This document shows, piece after piece, positions 8,433 to 16,967 of a stretch of DNA of 40,911 nt. Within the stretch, counting starts at the first letter, position 1, and each line of letters begins with the position of its first letter. The stretch covers positions 1-40,911 of the forward strand of contig CANFOM010000022.1 of assembly GCA_947448725.1 (NCBI GenBank). Direction: 5' to 3'. The DNA is from Bacteroidota bacterium (GTDB lineage Bacteria > Bacteroidota > Bacteroidia > Chitinophagales > Chitinophagaceae). Both the position numbers and the translations under genes were made by a program. The notes under the pieces are model-generated. The model made no database searches, had not been told where the DNA came from, and saw nothing but the letters and a program-made list of their open reading frames with translations.

Positions 8433-8665
8433 TTCTTTGCACCCGAAAGATGCGTCTTTTTGTTCGAATCTTCAAAATTATCCAATTTAATTATACCATT
8501 GGAGGCTAAAGTCTATTTATTACTAAAAAATACAATAATCCAAGGTTTTTTTTTCGCAGAAACTAACGTGTGGTGGGGATAAATCGCGGAAATCAAGCCG
8601 GATATAGGGTTTAATTTAATCCACATTTCTTTTCCACAGCTGTTGATATTTCCATGGTTGAATTG

Positions 8666-8695
8666 TGGGTATAGAAAGATATTTTCGTATACCCA
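8666..8695 (+). promoter_or_regulatory. Leader hairpin 1 upstream of nrdJ
   Basis: TGGGTATA (8666-8673) pairs perfectly with TATACCCA (8688-8695). The intervening GAAA (8674-8677) can pair with TTTC (8683-8686), extending the stem past one bulged G. It may be an RNA structure or a dyad operator; the sequence cannot separate these. Confidence 0.55.
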
Positions 8696-8714
8696 TCAAG
8701 GTTTTTACAAAATC

Positions 8715-8732
8715 TAGTGGGATAACCCACTA
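8715..8732 (+). promoter_or_regulatory. Leader hairpin 2, 22 nt before nrdJ start
   Basis: TAGTGGG (8715-8721) pairs with CCCACTA (8726-8732) around an ATAA tetraloop. It lies 22 nt before the ATG at 8755, close enough to influence ribosome loading if transcribed, or to be an operator. There is no T-tract after it, so it is not an intrinsic terminator. Confidence 0.6.
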
Positions 8733-8754
8733 ACATCCAAAATAGAATACGACC

Positions 8755-11700
8755 ATGGCTACTCCAAAAACAAAAAAAGGCTTACAATTTTCTCGCCTAT
8801 TTACTAAAGAGAATGTTTCTCCGTTCGATCAATTTGAGTACGACTATAGAGATAGCGTAATTAAAAATCCAAATGGAGAGAAGATGTTTGAAATGACCAA
8901 TGTGGAAGTTCCAAAACAATGGAGCCAGATTGCAACAGACATTCTTGCACAAAAATATTTTAGAAAAGCAGGGGTTCCTCAGCCAGATGGTTCATTAGGT
9001 CGTGAGACAACTGTAAAGCAAGTAGCACATCGTATGGCGAATTGTTGGAGAGTGTGGGGTGAGCGTTATGGTTATTTTGCAACAGAAAAAGATGCGCAAG
9101 TTTTCTATGAGGAATTAGTATATAGTATTTTGAATCAAGCTTGTGTGCCTAACTCACCACAATGGTTTAATACTGGATTGCATGAGAGTTATGGTATTAC
9201 AGGAAAAGCACAAGGGCACTATTATGTAGATCCGATTGATAAGGAATTAAAAAGATCCACAAATGCGTATGAGCGTCCTCAGCCGCATGCATGTTTTATA
9301 TTAAGTGTTAGTGATGATTTAGTGAACGAAGGAGGGATCATGGATTTATGGACAAGAGAAGCAAGAATTTTCAAATATGGTTCTGGCGTAGGAACTAACT
9401 TCTCTCAAATTAGAGGAGCTAATGAAAAATTAAGTGGTGGCGGATCATCAAGCGGCTTAATGAGTTTCTTGAAAATTGGAGATCGTGCGGCTGGTGCAAT
9501 TAAAAGTGGTGGAACAACACGTCGTGCTGCTAAAATGGTTTGTTTAGATTTAGATCATCCAGAAGTATTAGAGTTTATTAACTGGAAAGTAAAAGAAGAA
9601 GATAAAGTTGCTGCTTTAGTAGCAGCTGGTTATGATAATAGTTATGAAGGAGAAGCCTACGCAACCGTATCTGGACAAAATTCAAACAACTCTGTTCGTA
9701 TCCCTAATAGCTTTTTTAAAGCCTTATCTGAGAATGGTAATTGGGAATTAAAAGCAAGAACAGATGGCCGTGTGATGCAATCTATTCCAGCACGTGAAGT
9801 ATGGGATCAAATTGCCAATGCTGCATGGCGTTGTGCCGATCCTGGAACACAATATGATACTACTATTAACGAGTGGCATACCTGTCCAAAAGGTGGACGC
9901 ATCAATGCGTCTAACCCATGTTCAGAATATATGTTCTTGGACAATACTGCTTGTAATTTAGCATCTATCAACTTGCGTAAATTCTTTAATGAAGATGACA
10001 ACAGTTTTGATGTAGCTGGATTTGAATACACATCTAGATTATGGACCACCGTACTAGAGGTATCTGTGTTAATGGCTCAGTTCCCATCTAAAGAAGTAGC
10101 TCAACTTTCTTTTGACTACAGAACATTAGGTTTAGGCTTTGCCAACCTTGGTTCTATGTTAATGGTAAGTGGTATACCTTATGATAGCGAGCAAGCACGT
10201 GGTATCGCAGGATCTATTACTGCGATCATGACGGGGGTTGCTTATAAAACATCTGCCGAACTAGCTTCCTTCTTAGGCACTTTTGATAAGTACGAAGAAA
10301 ATAAAGAAGACATGTTACGTGTTATGCGTAATCACCGTGCGGCAGCTTATGACGCAGAAGGTGCTTATGTTGGATTAGAAATTAAACCACAAGGAATTAA
10401 AGCACAATACACACCAGATTATTTATTGAAAGCTGCTACCAAAGCTTGGGATGACGCAGTTCAACTAGGGGAAAAATATGGTTATAGAAATGCGCAAACT
10501 ACAGTTATTGCTCCAACCGGAACCATTGGTTTAGTAATGGATTGCGATACTACAGGAGTAGAGCCTGACTTTGCTTTAGTAAAGTTTAAAAAATTATCTG
10601 GCGGTGGTTATTTTAAAATTATCAATCAATCAGTGCCACAAGCATTGAAAAACTTGGGTTATTCTCAAGCAGAAAATGATGCTATTGTAAATTTTGCAGT
10701 AGGGCACGCTAGTTTCCAAGGTGCGCCTTTTATCAATAATGAAAGCTTATTAGCGAAAGGATTTTTACCAGAAGAAATTACCAAATTAAATGGTGCAGCA
10801 AGATCGGCATTTGAAATAGGCTTCATCTTTAACCGTTTCACCTTGGGTGATGCTTGTTTAACAAGATTAGGTTTCAAAGAAGAAGTGTTTGCAGATTGGA
10901 GCTTTAACTTATTAGAATCTTTAGGATTTACCGAAGATCAAATAGATGCTGCCAATGATTATGTATGTGGTACTATGACTATCGAAGGAGCGCCTTTATT
11001 AAAAGACGAACATTTACCTGTATTTGATTGCGCCAATAAAAATGGCAAAAAAGGACAAAGATACATTCATGCACATGGTCATATTAGAATGATGGCTGCT
11101 TGTCAACCTTTCTTGTCTGGTGCGATTTCTAAAACAATCAATCTTCCGAACGAAGCTACTGTTGAAGAAATTGCTGATAGTTATTTAATGAGTTGGACAT
11201 TAGGTTTAAAGGCAAATGCTTTGTACCGTGATGGTTCTAAATTAAGTCAACCTTTAAGTACAAAATCTGACAAGAAGAAAAAAACAGATGCGGGCGAGGA
11301 GAGTGTTTTAGAAAGCGAATCACAATTAGTAGACTTGAGTAAATTAAATGTAGATGAGTTATTAGAAGAAGTTCAAAAAAGAATGTCTGCTTCTACCGAT
11401 ACTACCTTCAAGCGTCAATTGTCACGTATTGTAGAGCGCAAATCATTGCCTGCTAAGCGTCGTGGCTTTACACAAAAAGCAAGAATTGGTGGTCAAGTAT
11501 TATTCTTAAGAACCGGCGAATACACAGATAATACTTTAGGAGAAATATTTATAGATTTAGCAAAAGAAGGTTCCACGCTGCGTAGTTTAATGAACTGCTT
11601 TGCCATCTCTATCTCAGTAGGTTTACAATATGGTGTACCATTAGAAGAGTTCGTAGAGAAATTTGTATTTACTAAGTTCGAGCCTTCTGGCATGGTAGAT

Positions 11701-12078
11701 CATCCAAATATCAAAACCACTACTTCTATCGTAGACTTTATATTCCGTTCATTAGCCTATGAATATTTAGGCAGAACCGATTTAGTACATGTATTAGATA
11801 AGCCTACCGTGGAGAACTTAGGCGAGGAAGGAGATATTACTTTAGTAGGAAAGCCCGAGCTAAGCAGCATTCGCGTAACTGCTCCAGCAGCAGCTCCAGT
11901 AGCTAAAGCCAATGTAGCAGTTGCAGTGGAAGCATCAGGTGCTATGGATCAAGTACAAGCAGCGGCCAAAAGCATGCAAAGCGATGCGCCAGCCTGTAGC
12001 ACTTGCGGACACATAACCATCAGAAGCGGTACTTGTTATAAGTGCTTGAACTGTGGCACAAGCATGGGCTGTAGTTGA
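8755..12078 (+). CDS. nrdJ: Adenosylcobalamin-dependent (class II) ribonucleotide reductase
   Basis: A 1107-residue cytoplasmic enzyme reducing ribonucleotides to deoxyribonucleotides with a B12-derived radical, independent of oxygen. The catalytic loop NPCSE (Asn387, Cys389, Glu391) is present with [11 protein letters not shown] just after it, and [20 protein letters not shown] marks the barrel's later strand. A lysine-rich linker after about residue 835 leads to a TSCPD-like domain ([27 protein letters not shown]). The extreme C-terminus is a cysteine-rich tail, [20 protein letters not shown], typical of NrdJ and likely zinc-binding or redox-active. No nrdA/B/D/G/R genes are linked. It is transcribed alone, with hairpins upstream and a strong terminator downstream. 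I see no cobalamin riboswitch box. Confidence 0.97.
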   Translation: MATPKTKKGLQFSRLFTKENVSPFDQFEYDYRDSVIKNPNGEKMFEMTNVEVPKQWSQIATDILAQKYFRKAGVPQPDGSLGRETTVKQVAHRMANCWRVWGERYGYFATEKDAQVFYEELVYSILNQACVPNSPQWFNTGLHESYGITGKAQGHYYVDPIDKELKRSTNAYERPQPHACFILSVSDDLVNEGGIMDLWTREARIFKYGSGVGTNFSQIRGANEKLSGGGSSSGLMSFLKIGDRAAGAIKSGGTTRRAAKMVCLDLDHPEVLEFINWKVKEEDKVAALVAAGYDNSYEGEAYATVSGQNSNNSVRIPNSFFKALSENGNWELKARTDGRVMQSIPAREVWDQIANAAWRCADPGTQYDTTINEWHTCPKGGRINASNPCSEYMFLDNTACNLASINLRKFFNEDDNSFDVAGFEYTSRLWTTVLEVSVLMAQFPSKEVAQLSFDYRTLGLGFANLGSMLMVSGIPYDSEQARGIAGSITAIMTGVAYKTSAELASFLGTFDKYEENKEDMLRVMRNHRAAAYDAEGAYVGLEIKPQGIKAQYTPDYLLKAATKAWDDAVQLGEKYGYRNAQTTVIAPTGTIGLVMDCDTTGVEPDFALVKFKKLSGGGYFKIINQSVPQALKNLGYSQAENDAIVNFAVGHASFQGAPFINNESLLAKGFLPEEITKLNGAARSAFEIGFIFNRFTLGDACLTRLGFKEEVFADWSFNLLESLGFTEDQIDAANDYVCGTMTIEGAPLLKDEHLPVFDCANKNGKKGQRYIHAHGHIRMMAACQPFLSGAISKTINLPNEATVEEIADSYLMSWTLGLKANALYRDGSKLSQPLSTKSDKKKKTDAGEESVLESESQLVDLSKLNVDELLEEVQKRMSASTDTTFKRQLSRIVERKSLPAKRRGFTQKARIGGQVLFLRTGEYTDNTLGEIFIDLAKEGSTLRSLMNCFAISISVGLQYGVPLEEFVEKFVFTKFEPSGMVDHPNIKTTTSIVDFIFRSLAYEYLGRTDLVHVLDKPTVENLGEEGDITLVGKPELSSIRVTAPAAAPVAKANVAVAVEASGAMDQVQAAAKSMQSDAPACSTCGHITIRSGTCYKCLNCGTSMGCS

Positions 12079-12080
12079 TT

Positions 12081-12117
12081 TTTTGCGAATTTTTATAAAA
12101 ATATAAAATTCGCAAAA
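12081..12117 (+). terminator. Hairpin just after nrdJ stop
   Basis: Perfect 13-bp inverted repeat, TTTTGCGAATTTT (12081-12093) with its complement at 12105-12117, starting 2 nt after the stop. It is AT-rich and lacks a T-tract, so it may protect the mRNA 3' end rather than terminate. Confidence 0.55.
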
Positions 12118-12133
12118 ATCCTCTAACGATTTT

Positions 12134-12162
12134 CAAAAGGGCCCCATAAACGGGCCCTTTTG
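12134..12162 (+). terminator. Rho-independent terminator of nrdJ
   Basis: An 11-bp GC-rich stem, CAAAAGGGCCC (12134-12144) pairing with 12152-12162, with a 7-nt loop and a run of six T immediately downstream. It is the clearest intrinsic terminator in the window. Confidence 0.92.
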
Positions 12163-12180
12163 TTTTTTGGATTACTATTA

Positions 12181-12216
12181 TTTTCATCCCATTTTTTGCT
12201 TTTCATCCCATTTTTT
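12181..12216. repeat. Two-copy 17-bp direct repeat ahead of the GMC gene
   Basis: The 17-mer TTTTCATCCCATTTTTT occurs at 12181-12197 and 12200-12216, a period of 19 bp, 44 bp upstream of the GMC start codon. It could be a paired protein-binding site or simple slippage. Confidence 0.6.
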
Positions 12217-12259
12217 CTTTAAATTCATTCTTTAATTCAATAGTAAAAAAGATTGCATT

Positions 12260-14002
12260 ATGTCCAATTTTCAAGTTAAGGTATCCCCTAAAAAATATGA
12301 TGCCGTAATAGTAGGTTCTGGCGCAGGCGGTGGAATGGCAGCTTATGTTTTATCCAAAGCTGGTTTAAAAGTTTGTTTGCTAGAAGCCGGTCCTGAATTT
12401 GATCCTGCAAAAAATTCAGCACAACTAAAAAATCCATGGGAATCACCTCGTCGTGGAGCAAGCACTAAAATGAGACCCTTTGGTGATTTTGATGCTTCTT
12501 TTTGGGGCTGGGAAATTGATGGAGAACCTTACACTCAAACTCCAGGAAGTGAAAAATTTGATTGGTGGAGAGCAAGAATGGTTGGAGGGCGTACGAACCA
12601 TTGGGGTCGTATTTCGTTACGTTTTGGTCCGCGTGATTTTAAAAGAAAAAGTATTGATGGCTTAGGAGATGATTGGCCAATAGGATATGAAGATATAAAA
12701 CCTTATTACGATAAAATAGATCGATTGATAGGTGTATACGGTACCAATGAAGGGTTGGAGAATGATCCTGATGGAATTTTCTTGCCACCCCCTAAACCAC
12801 GTTTGCATGAATTGATGTTTAAGAAAGCAGCTACTGGTATTAATATTCCTGTCATCCCTTCTCGTTTATCTATTTTGACCAAAAAAATTAATGACGAACG
12901 TGGTGCTTGTTTTTATTGTGGACAATGTAATCGTTCTTGTAAAGTCTATGGCGATTTTTCTTCTTCCTCTGTATTGGTAAAGCCTGCCGTGCTTACTGGT
13001 AATGTTGATTTAATTACTGGAGCCATGGCGCGTGAAGTAATCACTGATAGAGAAGGTAAAGCAGTAGGTATTTCTTATGTCAATAAAGCAGATAAGCAAG
13101 AATATCAAATTAATGCTAAAGTGGTTATTCTTGGTGCAAGTACTTGTGAGACTGCCCGTTTATTACTCAATTCAAAATCACCAAAACATCCTAATGGATT
13201 AGCCAATAATTCAGGGGTGGTGGGTCATTATTTACATGATTCTACAGGAGCGGGAATGGGTGGTGTGATTCCATCTTTATTTGGACGTAAAAGATACAAT
13301 GAGGATGGCGTGGGTGGATTACACGTATATACTCCATGGTGGTTGGATAATAAAAAATTAGATTTCCCACGTGGGTACCACATTGAATATGGTGGAGGTA
13401 TGAGTCAACCAGGATACGGCATTGGAATGGGTATGCAGGGTTTAAATGGTAAGTTTCAGGTGAATGCCAGAACCAAGGAAGCTGGTGGATATGGCGAGTC
13501 TTTGAAAGAAGATGTTCGTTTCTTTTATGGTGCTAGTGTTGGTATGGCTGGCCGCGGTGAAGCGGTGCCTCGTTTTGAAAATAAGTGTAGCATTGATCCA
13601 GAAGTGGTTGACAAATACGGTATTCCTGTTTTGAAATTTGATTGTAAAAATTCAGATTATGAAATTAAGCAAGCAAAACACATGAAGGAAACCTTTAAAG
13701 AGATCATGCATGAAATGGGCGCAGTCATTACCTGGGGTGATCAAGATAATGAGTCTAATAGATATGGTTTATCTAATCCTGGAAACATTATTCATGAAGC
13801 AGGTACAGTTCGTATGGGTGCAGACAAAAAATCATCTGCTTTAAACAAATGGGGTCAAGCGCATGATTGTAGTAATTTATTCTGTGTAGATGGTTCGGTA
13901 TTTACATCACAAGCAGATAAAAATATTACTTGGACTATTTTAGCATTGTCTATGCGTGCTTCAGAGTATATATTAGATCAGTTACAAAAACAAAATTTAT
14001 AA
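12260..14002 (+). CDS. GMC oxidoreductase (FAD-dependent sugar/alcohol dehydrogenase-like)
   Basis: A 580-residue glucose-methanol-choline family flavoenzyme. The N-terminal FAD site is YDAVIVGSGAGGG (Gly19-Gly25) with LLEAGPE following. The substrate/C-terminal domain has HEAGTVRMG (His512) and SQADKNITWTILALSMRASEYI (Asn555), corresponding by motif to the catalytic His/Asn pair of the family. A cluster CFYCGQCNRSC gives Cys217, Cys220, Cys223 and Cys227, a CxxCxxCxxxC pattern suggesting an iron-sulfur cluster as in membrane-linked dehydrogenases such as FAD-glucose dehydrogenase. No signal peptide is visible. The next gene encodes a gluconate-dehydrogenase subunit 3 homologue with a twin-arginine signal, so the two probably form a complex exported together. 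The natural substrate is unknown. Confidence 0.93.
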   Translation: MSNFQVKVSPKKYDAVIVGSGAGGGMAAYVLSKAGLKVCLLEAGPEFDPAKNSAQLKNPWESPRRGASTKMRPFGDFDASFWGWEIDGEPYTQTPGSEKFDWWRARMVGGRTNHWGRISLRFGPRDFKRKSIDGLGDDWPIGYEDIKPYYDKIDRLIGVYGTNEGLENDPDGIFLPPPKPRLHELMFKKAATGINIPVIPSRLSILTKKINDERGACFYCGQCNRSCKVYGDFSSSSVLVKPAVLTGNVDLITGAMAREVITDREGKAVGISYVNKADKQEYQINAKVVILGASTCETARLLLNSKSPKHPNGLANNSGVVGHYLHDSTGAGMGGVIPSLFGRKRYNEDGVGGLHVYTPWWLDNKKLDFPRGYHIEYGGGMSQPGYGIGMGMQGLNGKFQVNARTKEAGGYGESLKEDVRFFYGASVGMAGRGEAVPRFENKCSIDPEVVDKYGIPVLKFDCKNSDYEIKQAKHMKETFKEIMHEMGAVITWGDQDNESNRYGLSNPGNIIHEAGTVRMGADKKSSALNKWGQAHDCSNLFCVDGSVFTSQADKNITWTILALSMRASEYILDQLQKQNL

Positions 14003-14012
14003 TTTTGTTTTT
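13986..14012 (+). terminator. Hairpin straddling the GMC stop codon
   Basis: AAAAACAAAATT (13986-13997) pairs with AATTTTGTTTTT (14001-14012) around a 3-nt loop. The stop codon lies inside the structure. It could attenuate readthrough into the subunit 3 gene. Confidence 0.5.
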
Positions 14013-14033
14013 AAAATCATTAAATAAGTGGAG

Positions 14034-14061
14034 CACTTGCTTAAATTTTAAAAAGCAAGTG
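14034..14061 (+). terminator. Intergenic hairpin between GMC and subunit 3 genes
   Basis: CACTTGCTT (14034-14042) pairs with AAGCAAGTG (14053-14061), 9 bp with a 10-nt AT loop. There is no T-tract downstream. Processing or stability element is as likely as terminator. Confidence 0.45.
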
Positions 14062-14102
14062 AAACAAAAACAAAATTTATAAATTACTTAATTTAAAATA
14101 TT

Positions 14103-14738
14103 ATGGACAGAAGAAAATCCATCAAAGCAATGTTCATTGGCACAGTTTCTGCAACTGTTTTAGTAGAAGCCTGTAAAAATACATCCACCACGGTATCCGA
14201 AGTAAATATGGACGAGCGTATGCAAGAAGAAAAAGATTATGCGGTTAAGATTAAAGCCGAACCTAATTTCTTTGATGCACACGAAATGGCCACTGTTGTG
14301 GTGCTTTCGGACATTATTATTCCTAAGGACGCGGTAAGTGGTTCTGCTACAGATGCGAAAGTGCCGGAGTTTATAGAGTTTATTGTTAAGGATATGCCGG
14401 ATCATCAAATACCCATGCGCGGAGGATTAAAATGGTTGGACCTGCATAGCAATAAAAAACATGGCAAGTCATTTGTAGAATGCACAAAGCAGGAGCAAAT
14501 AGGCATTGTGGATGAAATTGCTTATCCAAAAAAAGCAAAGCCCGAACATAGTCAAGGAGTCAATTTCTTTAACAATATCAGAGACTTGGTGACTACTGGA
14601 TTTTATACTGCAGAAATTGGCGTGAAAGACTTGGGTTATATGGGCAATGTACCCAATATGTGGGCGGGCGTACCAGATGATGTTTTAAAACACCACGGAC
14701 TTGCCTACACTGAAAAAGAACTAAAAGAGTGCATTTGA
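14103..14738 (+). CDS. Gluconate 2-dehydrogenase subunit 3 family protein
   Basis: A 211-residue partner protein for the GMC flavoenzyme upstream. The N-terminus MDRRKSIKAM is a twin-arginine (Tat) type signal (Arg3-Arg4) followed by a short hydrophobic stretch and LVEAC, a possible non-canonical lipobox at Cys24, so it may be a periplasmic or membrane-anchored lipoprotein. The Gluconate_2-dh3 domain covers about residues 55-200: FFDAHEMATVVVLSDIIIPKD, VPEFIEFIVKDMP, MRGGLKWLD, FFNNIRDLVTTGFYT. In this family subunit 3 carries the Tat signal and chaperones or exports the catalytic subunit. It lies 100 bp after the GMC stop, with two hairpins between, and ends before a strong bidirectional terminator. 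Confidence 0.9.
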   Translation: MDRRKSIKAMFIGTVSATVLVEACKNTSTTVSEVNMDERMQEEKDYAVKIKAEPNFFDAHEMATVVVLSDIIIPKDAVSGSATDAKVPEFIEFIVKDMPDHQIPMRGGLKWLDLHSNKKHGKSFVECTKQEQIGIVDEIAYPKKAKPEHSQGVNFFNNIRDLVTTGFYTAEIGVKDLGYMGNVPNMWAGVPDDVLKHHGLAYTEKELKECI

Positions 14739-14747
14739 TTTTTTATT

Positions 14748-14779
14748 AAAAAGGCCCCCGAGAATCGGGGGGCTTTTTT
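14748..14779. terminator. Bidirectional terminator between subunit 3 gene and metG
   Basis: A-tract plus GC-rich stem (AAAAAGGCCCCCGA from 14748) pairs with the opposite arm ending in six T, with one internal G-G mismatch and a 3-nt loop. The A-run on one side and T-run on the other allow use by both the plus-strand dehydrogenase genes and the minus-strand metG. Confidence 0.88.
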
Positions 14780-14813
14780 GTAGGTATATTATTAAGTTGA
14801 TGAAATAGTACCT

Positions 14814-16940
14814 CTAACTGATAGTACTTCCTGCGGCAATGGCTTCGCTAGGTTGAACAAAGTATAATTTGCCTTTAGCATCTTCAGCCATTAAAATCAT
14901 GCCCTTGCTTTCAATACCACGCATTTTACGAGGGGCTAAATTGGCTACCACCACCACTTGCTTACCTACAATGGCTGCTGGCTCAAAGTGCATGGCAATA
15001 CCCGACAAAATAGTTCTTTTCTCTGAGCCTAAGTCTACTTCTAATTGAAGTAATTTATCGGCCTTCTCTACTTTCTTGGCATCAATAATAGTGCCTACGC
15101 GCAAATCTATTTTACCAAAATCGTCAAAAACAATTTCAGGCTTCAGGCTTTTTTCATTCGCATCTGATGGGCTTGCTGCTGTGTTGCTATCCATAGTATT
15201 TTTTTTAGTGATTAAGTTGCTGCGCAACTGCGTTAATTCTGCTTCAATTTCTTCGTCTTCAATTTTTCTAAATAATAATTCAGGGGGACGCAAACTATAA
15301 CCCACTTTTAATAAGTTAAATCCACCTGCATTTTCCCATTCCAACATTTTGTCTACTACTTTCATCATGTAGCACATTTTTTTTGAAGTAAATGGCAGAA
15401 AAGGGTTCATTAAAATGGCAAGGTTGGCGCACAACTGTAAACAAGCGTGCATACAATTATCAATCTTTGCTTGTGCAGTAGGATCGGTATCCAACTGCTT
15501 GGCCAATATCCAAGGCTCTTTCTTTTGCATGTATTGATTGCCTATTCTAGCTAGGTTAATCACTTCAAATTGAGCTTCTCTAAATTTATATAATTCTAAA
15601 AGTTCTGTAATTTTTTCTTTGCTTTCTTTTACACTAATTAAAATAGCATGATCTTCGTCGTCTAATACATCCGCATGAATAGGAGGTACTTTTCCTTTGC
15701 ATAATTTATGCATGAGTACCCAGGTTCTGTTCACAAAATTTGCAAAGATGCTTACTAGTTCTCCGTTAACAGACTCCTGAAAACCTTTCCAAGTAAATTC
15801 ACTGTCTTTGGATTCCGGAGCGATGGCTGTTAAATAAAAACGCAAGCTATCGGCTAGGCCGTTGCCGCCATTGTCTTTTTTAATCCATTTATTGATATAG
15901 TCATCCATTTCAATACTCCAACCTTTGGAAGTACTCATCTTATCACCTTCTAAATTCATGAACTCATTGGCAGGCACATTCTCTGGTAAAATATTGCCAT
16001 GCAATTTTAACATGATAGGAAAGATGATACAATGAAAAACGATATTGTCTTTACCTATAAAATGAACCAATTTAGTTTCATTATCATTCCAATAAGGGGT
16101 CCAATCTTTCCCGGTATTTAAAGCCCATTGTTTGGTTGCACTAATATATCCGATGGGTGCATCAAACCAAACATATAAAACTTTACCAGCACCACTTGCA
16201 AGAGGTACTTTAACGCCCCAATCCAAATCGCGGGTAACAGCCCTTGGTTGTAAACCCCCATCAATCCAACTTTTACATTGACCTACCACAGCGGCTCTCC
16301 AATCTTTCGCATGATCATTTAAAATCCATTCGCGTAAAAAATCTTCATGTTTATTTAATGGTAAATACCAATGGGTGGTTTCTTTTTTAATAGGCGTATT
16401 ACCGCTTAAAGTACTAACAGGATTAATTAATTCTTCGGGGCTTAAACTTTTCCCGCATTTTTCACATTGATCTCCATAGGCTTCTTTATGCGCACAATTG
16501 GGGCAGGTGCCTTTAATATAACGATCGGCTAAAAAAGTTTGAGAGGCTTCGTCAAAATATTGTTCGGTGGTATTTGTTTCTAAATCACCTTTGGCTTCTA
16601 GGCTGGTAAAAAATTCAGCCGCAGTTTCGTGATGCAAAGGGTCGCTGGTACGGTGGTAAATATCAAATTCAATACCTAGGTCCTTAAAATTTTGTTCTAT
16701 AATTGGATGATACTTGTCGATGATTGCCAGTGCTGTGGTGCCTTCCTTAGTGGCCTGAATAGGAATAGCAGTTCCGTGTTCGTCGCTACCACAAACAAAA
16801 ACCACATCTCTTTTTTGAGCTTTCAAGTAACGGACATAAATATCGGCTGGCAAATAAGCGCCTGCTAAGTGGCCAATATGTTTCAACCCATTGGCATAAG
16901 GCAGGGCTGCGGTAATCAAATATCGTTTAGGCGTGTTCAT
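14814..16940 (-). CDS. metG: Methionyl-tRNA synthetase with C-terminal tRNA-binding domain
   Basis: A 708-residue cytoplasmic enzyme charging tRNA-Met. The class I signatures are present: LPYANGLKHIGHLAG (HIGH-type, His21-His24) and the KMSTSKG loop. A zinc-knuckle insertion with CPNCAHKEAYGDQCEKCG lies around residues 140-160, as in the E. coli-type long form. The C-terminal 110 residues are an OB-fold tRNA-binding domain (VFDDFGKIDLRVGTIIDAKKVEKADKLLQLEVDLG). The ATG at 16940 was chosen because MNTPKRYLITAALPYANG is family-like and an exact -7 element (16946-16953) ends 5 nt before it. An in-frame start at 16991 would run through the divergent gene's start. Confidence 0.97.
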   Translation of the reverse strand: MNTPKRYLITAALPYANGLKHIGHLAGAYLPADIYVRYLKAQKRDVVFVCGSDEHGTAIPIQATKEGTTALAIIDKYHPIIEQNFKDLGIEFDIYHRTSDPLHHETAAEFFTSLEAKGDLETNTTEQYFDEASQTFLADRYIKGTCPNCAHKEAYGDQCEKCGKSLSPEELINPVSTLSGNTPIKKETTHWYLPLNKHEDFLREWILNDHAKDWRAAVVGQCKSWIDGGLQPRAVTRDLDWGVKVPLASGAGKVLYVWFDAPIGYISATKQWALNTGKDWTPYWNDNETKLVHFIGKDNIVFHCIIFPIMLKLHGNILPENVPANEFMNLEGDKMSTSKGWSIEMDDYINKWIKKDNGGNGLADSLRFYLTAIAPESKDSEFTWKGFQESVNGELVSIFANFVNRTWVLMHKLCKGKVPPIHADVLDDEDHAILISVKESKEKITELLELYKFREAQFEVINLARIGNQYMQKKEPWILAKQLDTDPTAQAKIDNCMHACLQLCANLAILMNPFLPFTSKKMCYMMKVVDKMLEWENAGGFNLLKVGYSLRPPELLFRKIEDEEIEAELTQLRSNLITKKNTMDSNTAASPSDANEKSLKPEIVFDDFGKIDLRVGTIIDAKKVEKADKLLQLEVDLGSEKRTILSGIAMHFEPAAIVGKQVVVVANLAPRKMRGIESKGMILMAEDAKGKLYFVQPSEAIAAGSTIS

Positions 16941-16945
16941 TGCTG

Positions 16946-16953
16946 CAAAAGTA
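16946..16953 (-). promoter_or_regulatory. -7 element abutting the metG start codon
   Basis: TACTTTTG on the minus strand, exact TAnnTTTG, ends 5 nt before the ATG at 16940. If transcription starts 3-5 nt after the element, the metG mRNA is leaderless or nearly so. Confidence 0.7.
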
Positions 16954-16955
16954 CT

Positions 16956-16963
16956 TAATATTG
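16956..16963 (+). promoter_or_regulatory. -7-like element abutting the LD-carboxypeptidase start
   Basis: TAATATTG (one mismatch to TAnnTTTG) ends 4 nt before the ATG at 16968. It is back-to-back with the metG element inside a 27-bp divergent intergenic region. Confidence 0.5.
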
Positions 16964-16967
16964 TGGT

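Larger units (their letters stand above)
8433..8754. other. Gene-free intergenic region and nrdJ leader
   Basis: This 322-bp stretch separates the divergent GGGP synthase and nrdJ genes and holds no plausible ORF. The half nearest nrdJ contains three GTGGG-centred motifs (8572-8583, 8665-8673, 8717-8725), two hairpins, and a DnaA-box-like TTTTCCACA at 8630-8638 that matches TTWTNCACA. A run of nine T occurs near 8545. No exact TAnnTTTG element is close to the nrdJ ATG, so the promoter is unassigned. Confidence 0.6.
13984..14082 (+). repeat. Duplicated 19-mer flanking the GMC 3' end
   Basis: A 19-bp sequence beginning ACAAAAACAAAATTT occurs at 13984-14002, where it encodes the C-terminus and stop codon of the GMC protein, and again untranslated at 14064-14082. 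Spacing is 80 bp. It looks like a local duplication of the gene's end. Confidence 0.75.

Noticed and set aside
8462..8470. tRNA T-loop (GTTCGAATC)
   Set aside because: The flanks cannot form a 5-bp T-stem, and no D-arm, anticodon arm or acceptor stem is found on either strand.
8617..8638. Replication origin
   Set aside because: Only one full and a few partial DnaA-box-like 9-mers, with no dnaA, dnaN or gidA genes nearby.
8433..8754. Cobalamin riboswitch ahead of B12-dependent nrdJ
   Set aside because: No B12 box-like sequence or multi-helix core can be found; only two simple hairpins.
9807..11693. Antisense ORFs inside nrdJ
   Set aside because: They are shadows of a strongly conserved gene, with no promoter, start context or family similarity.
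12181..12216. Mobile-element target-site duplication
   Set aside because: The 17-bp copies are only 2 bp apart, with no element between them.
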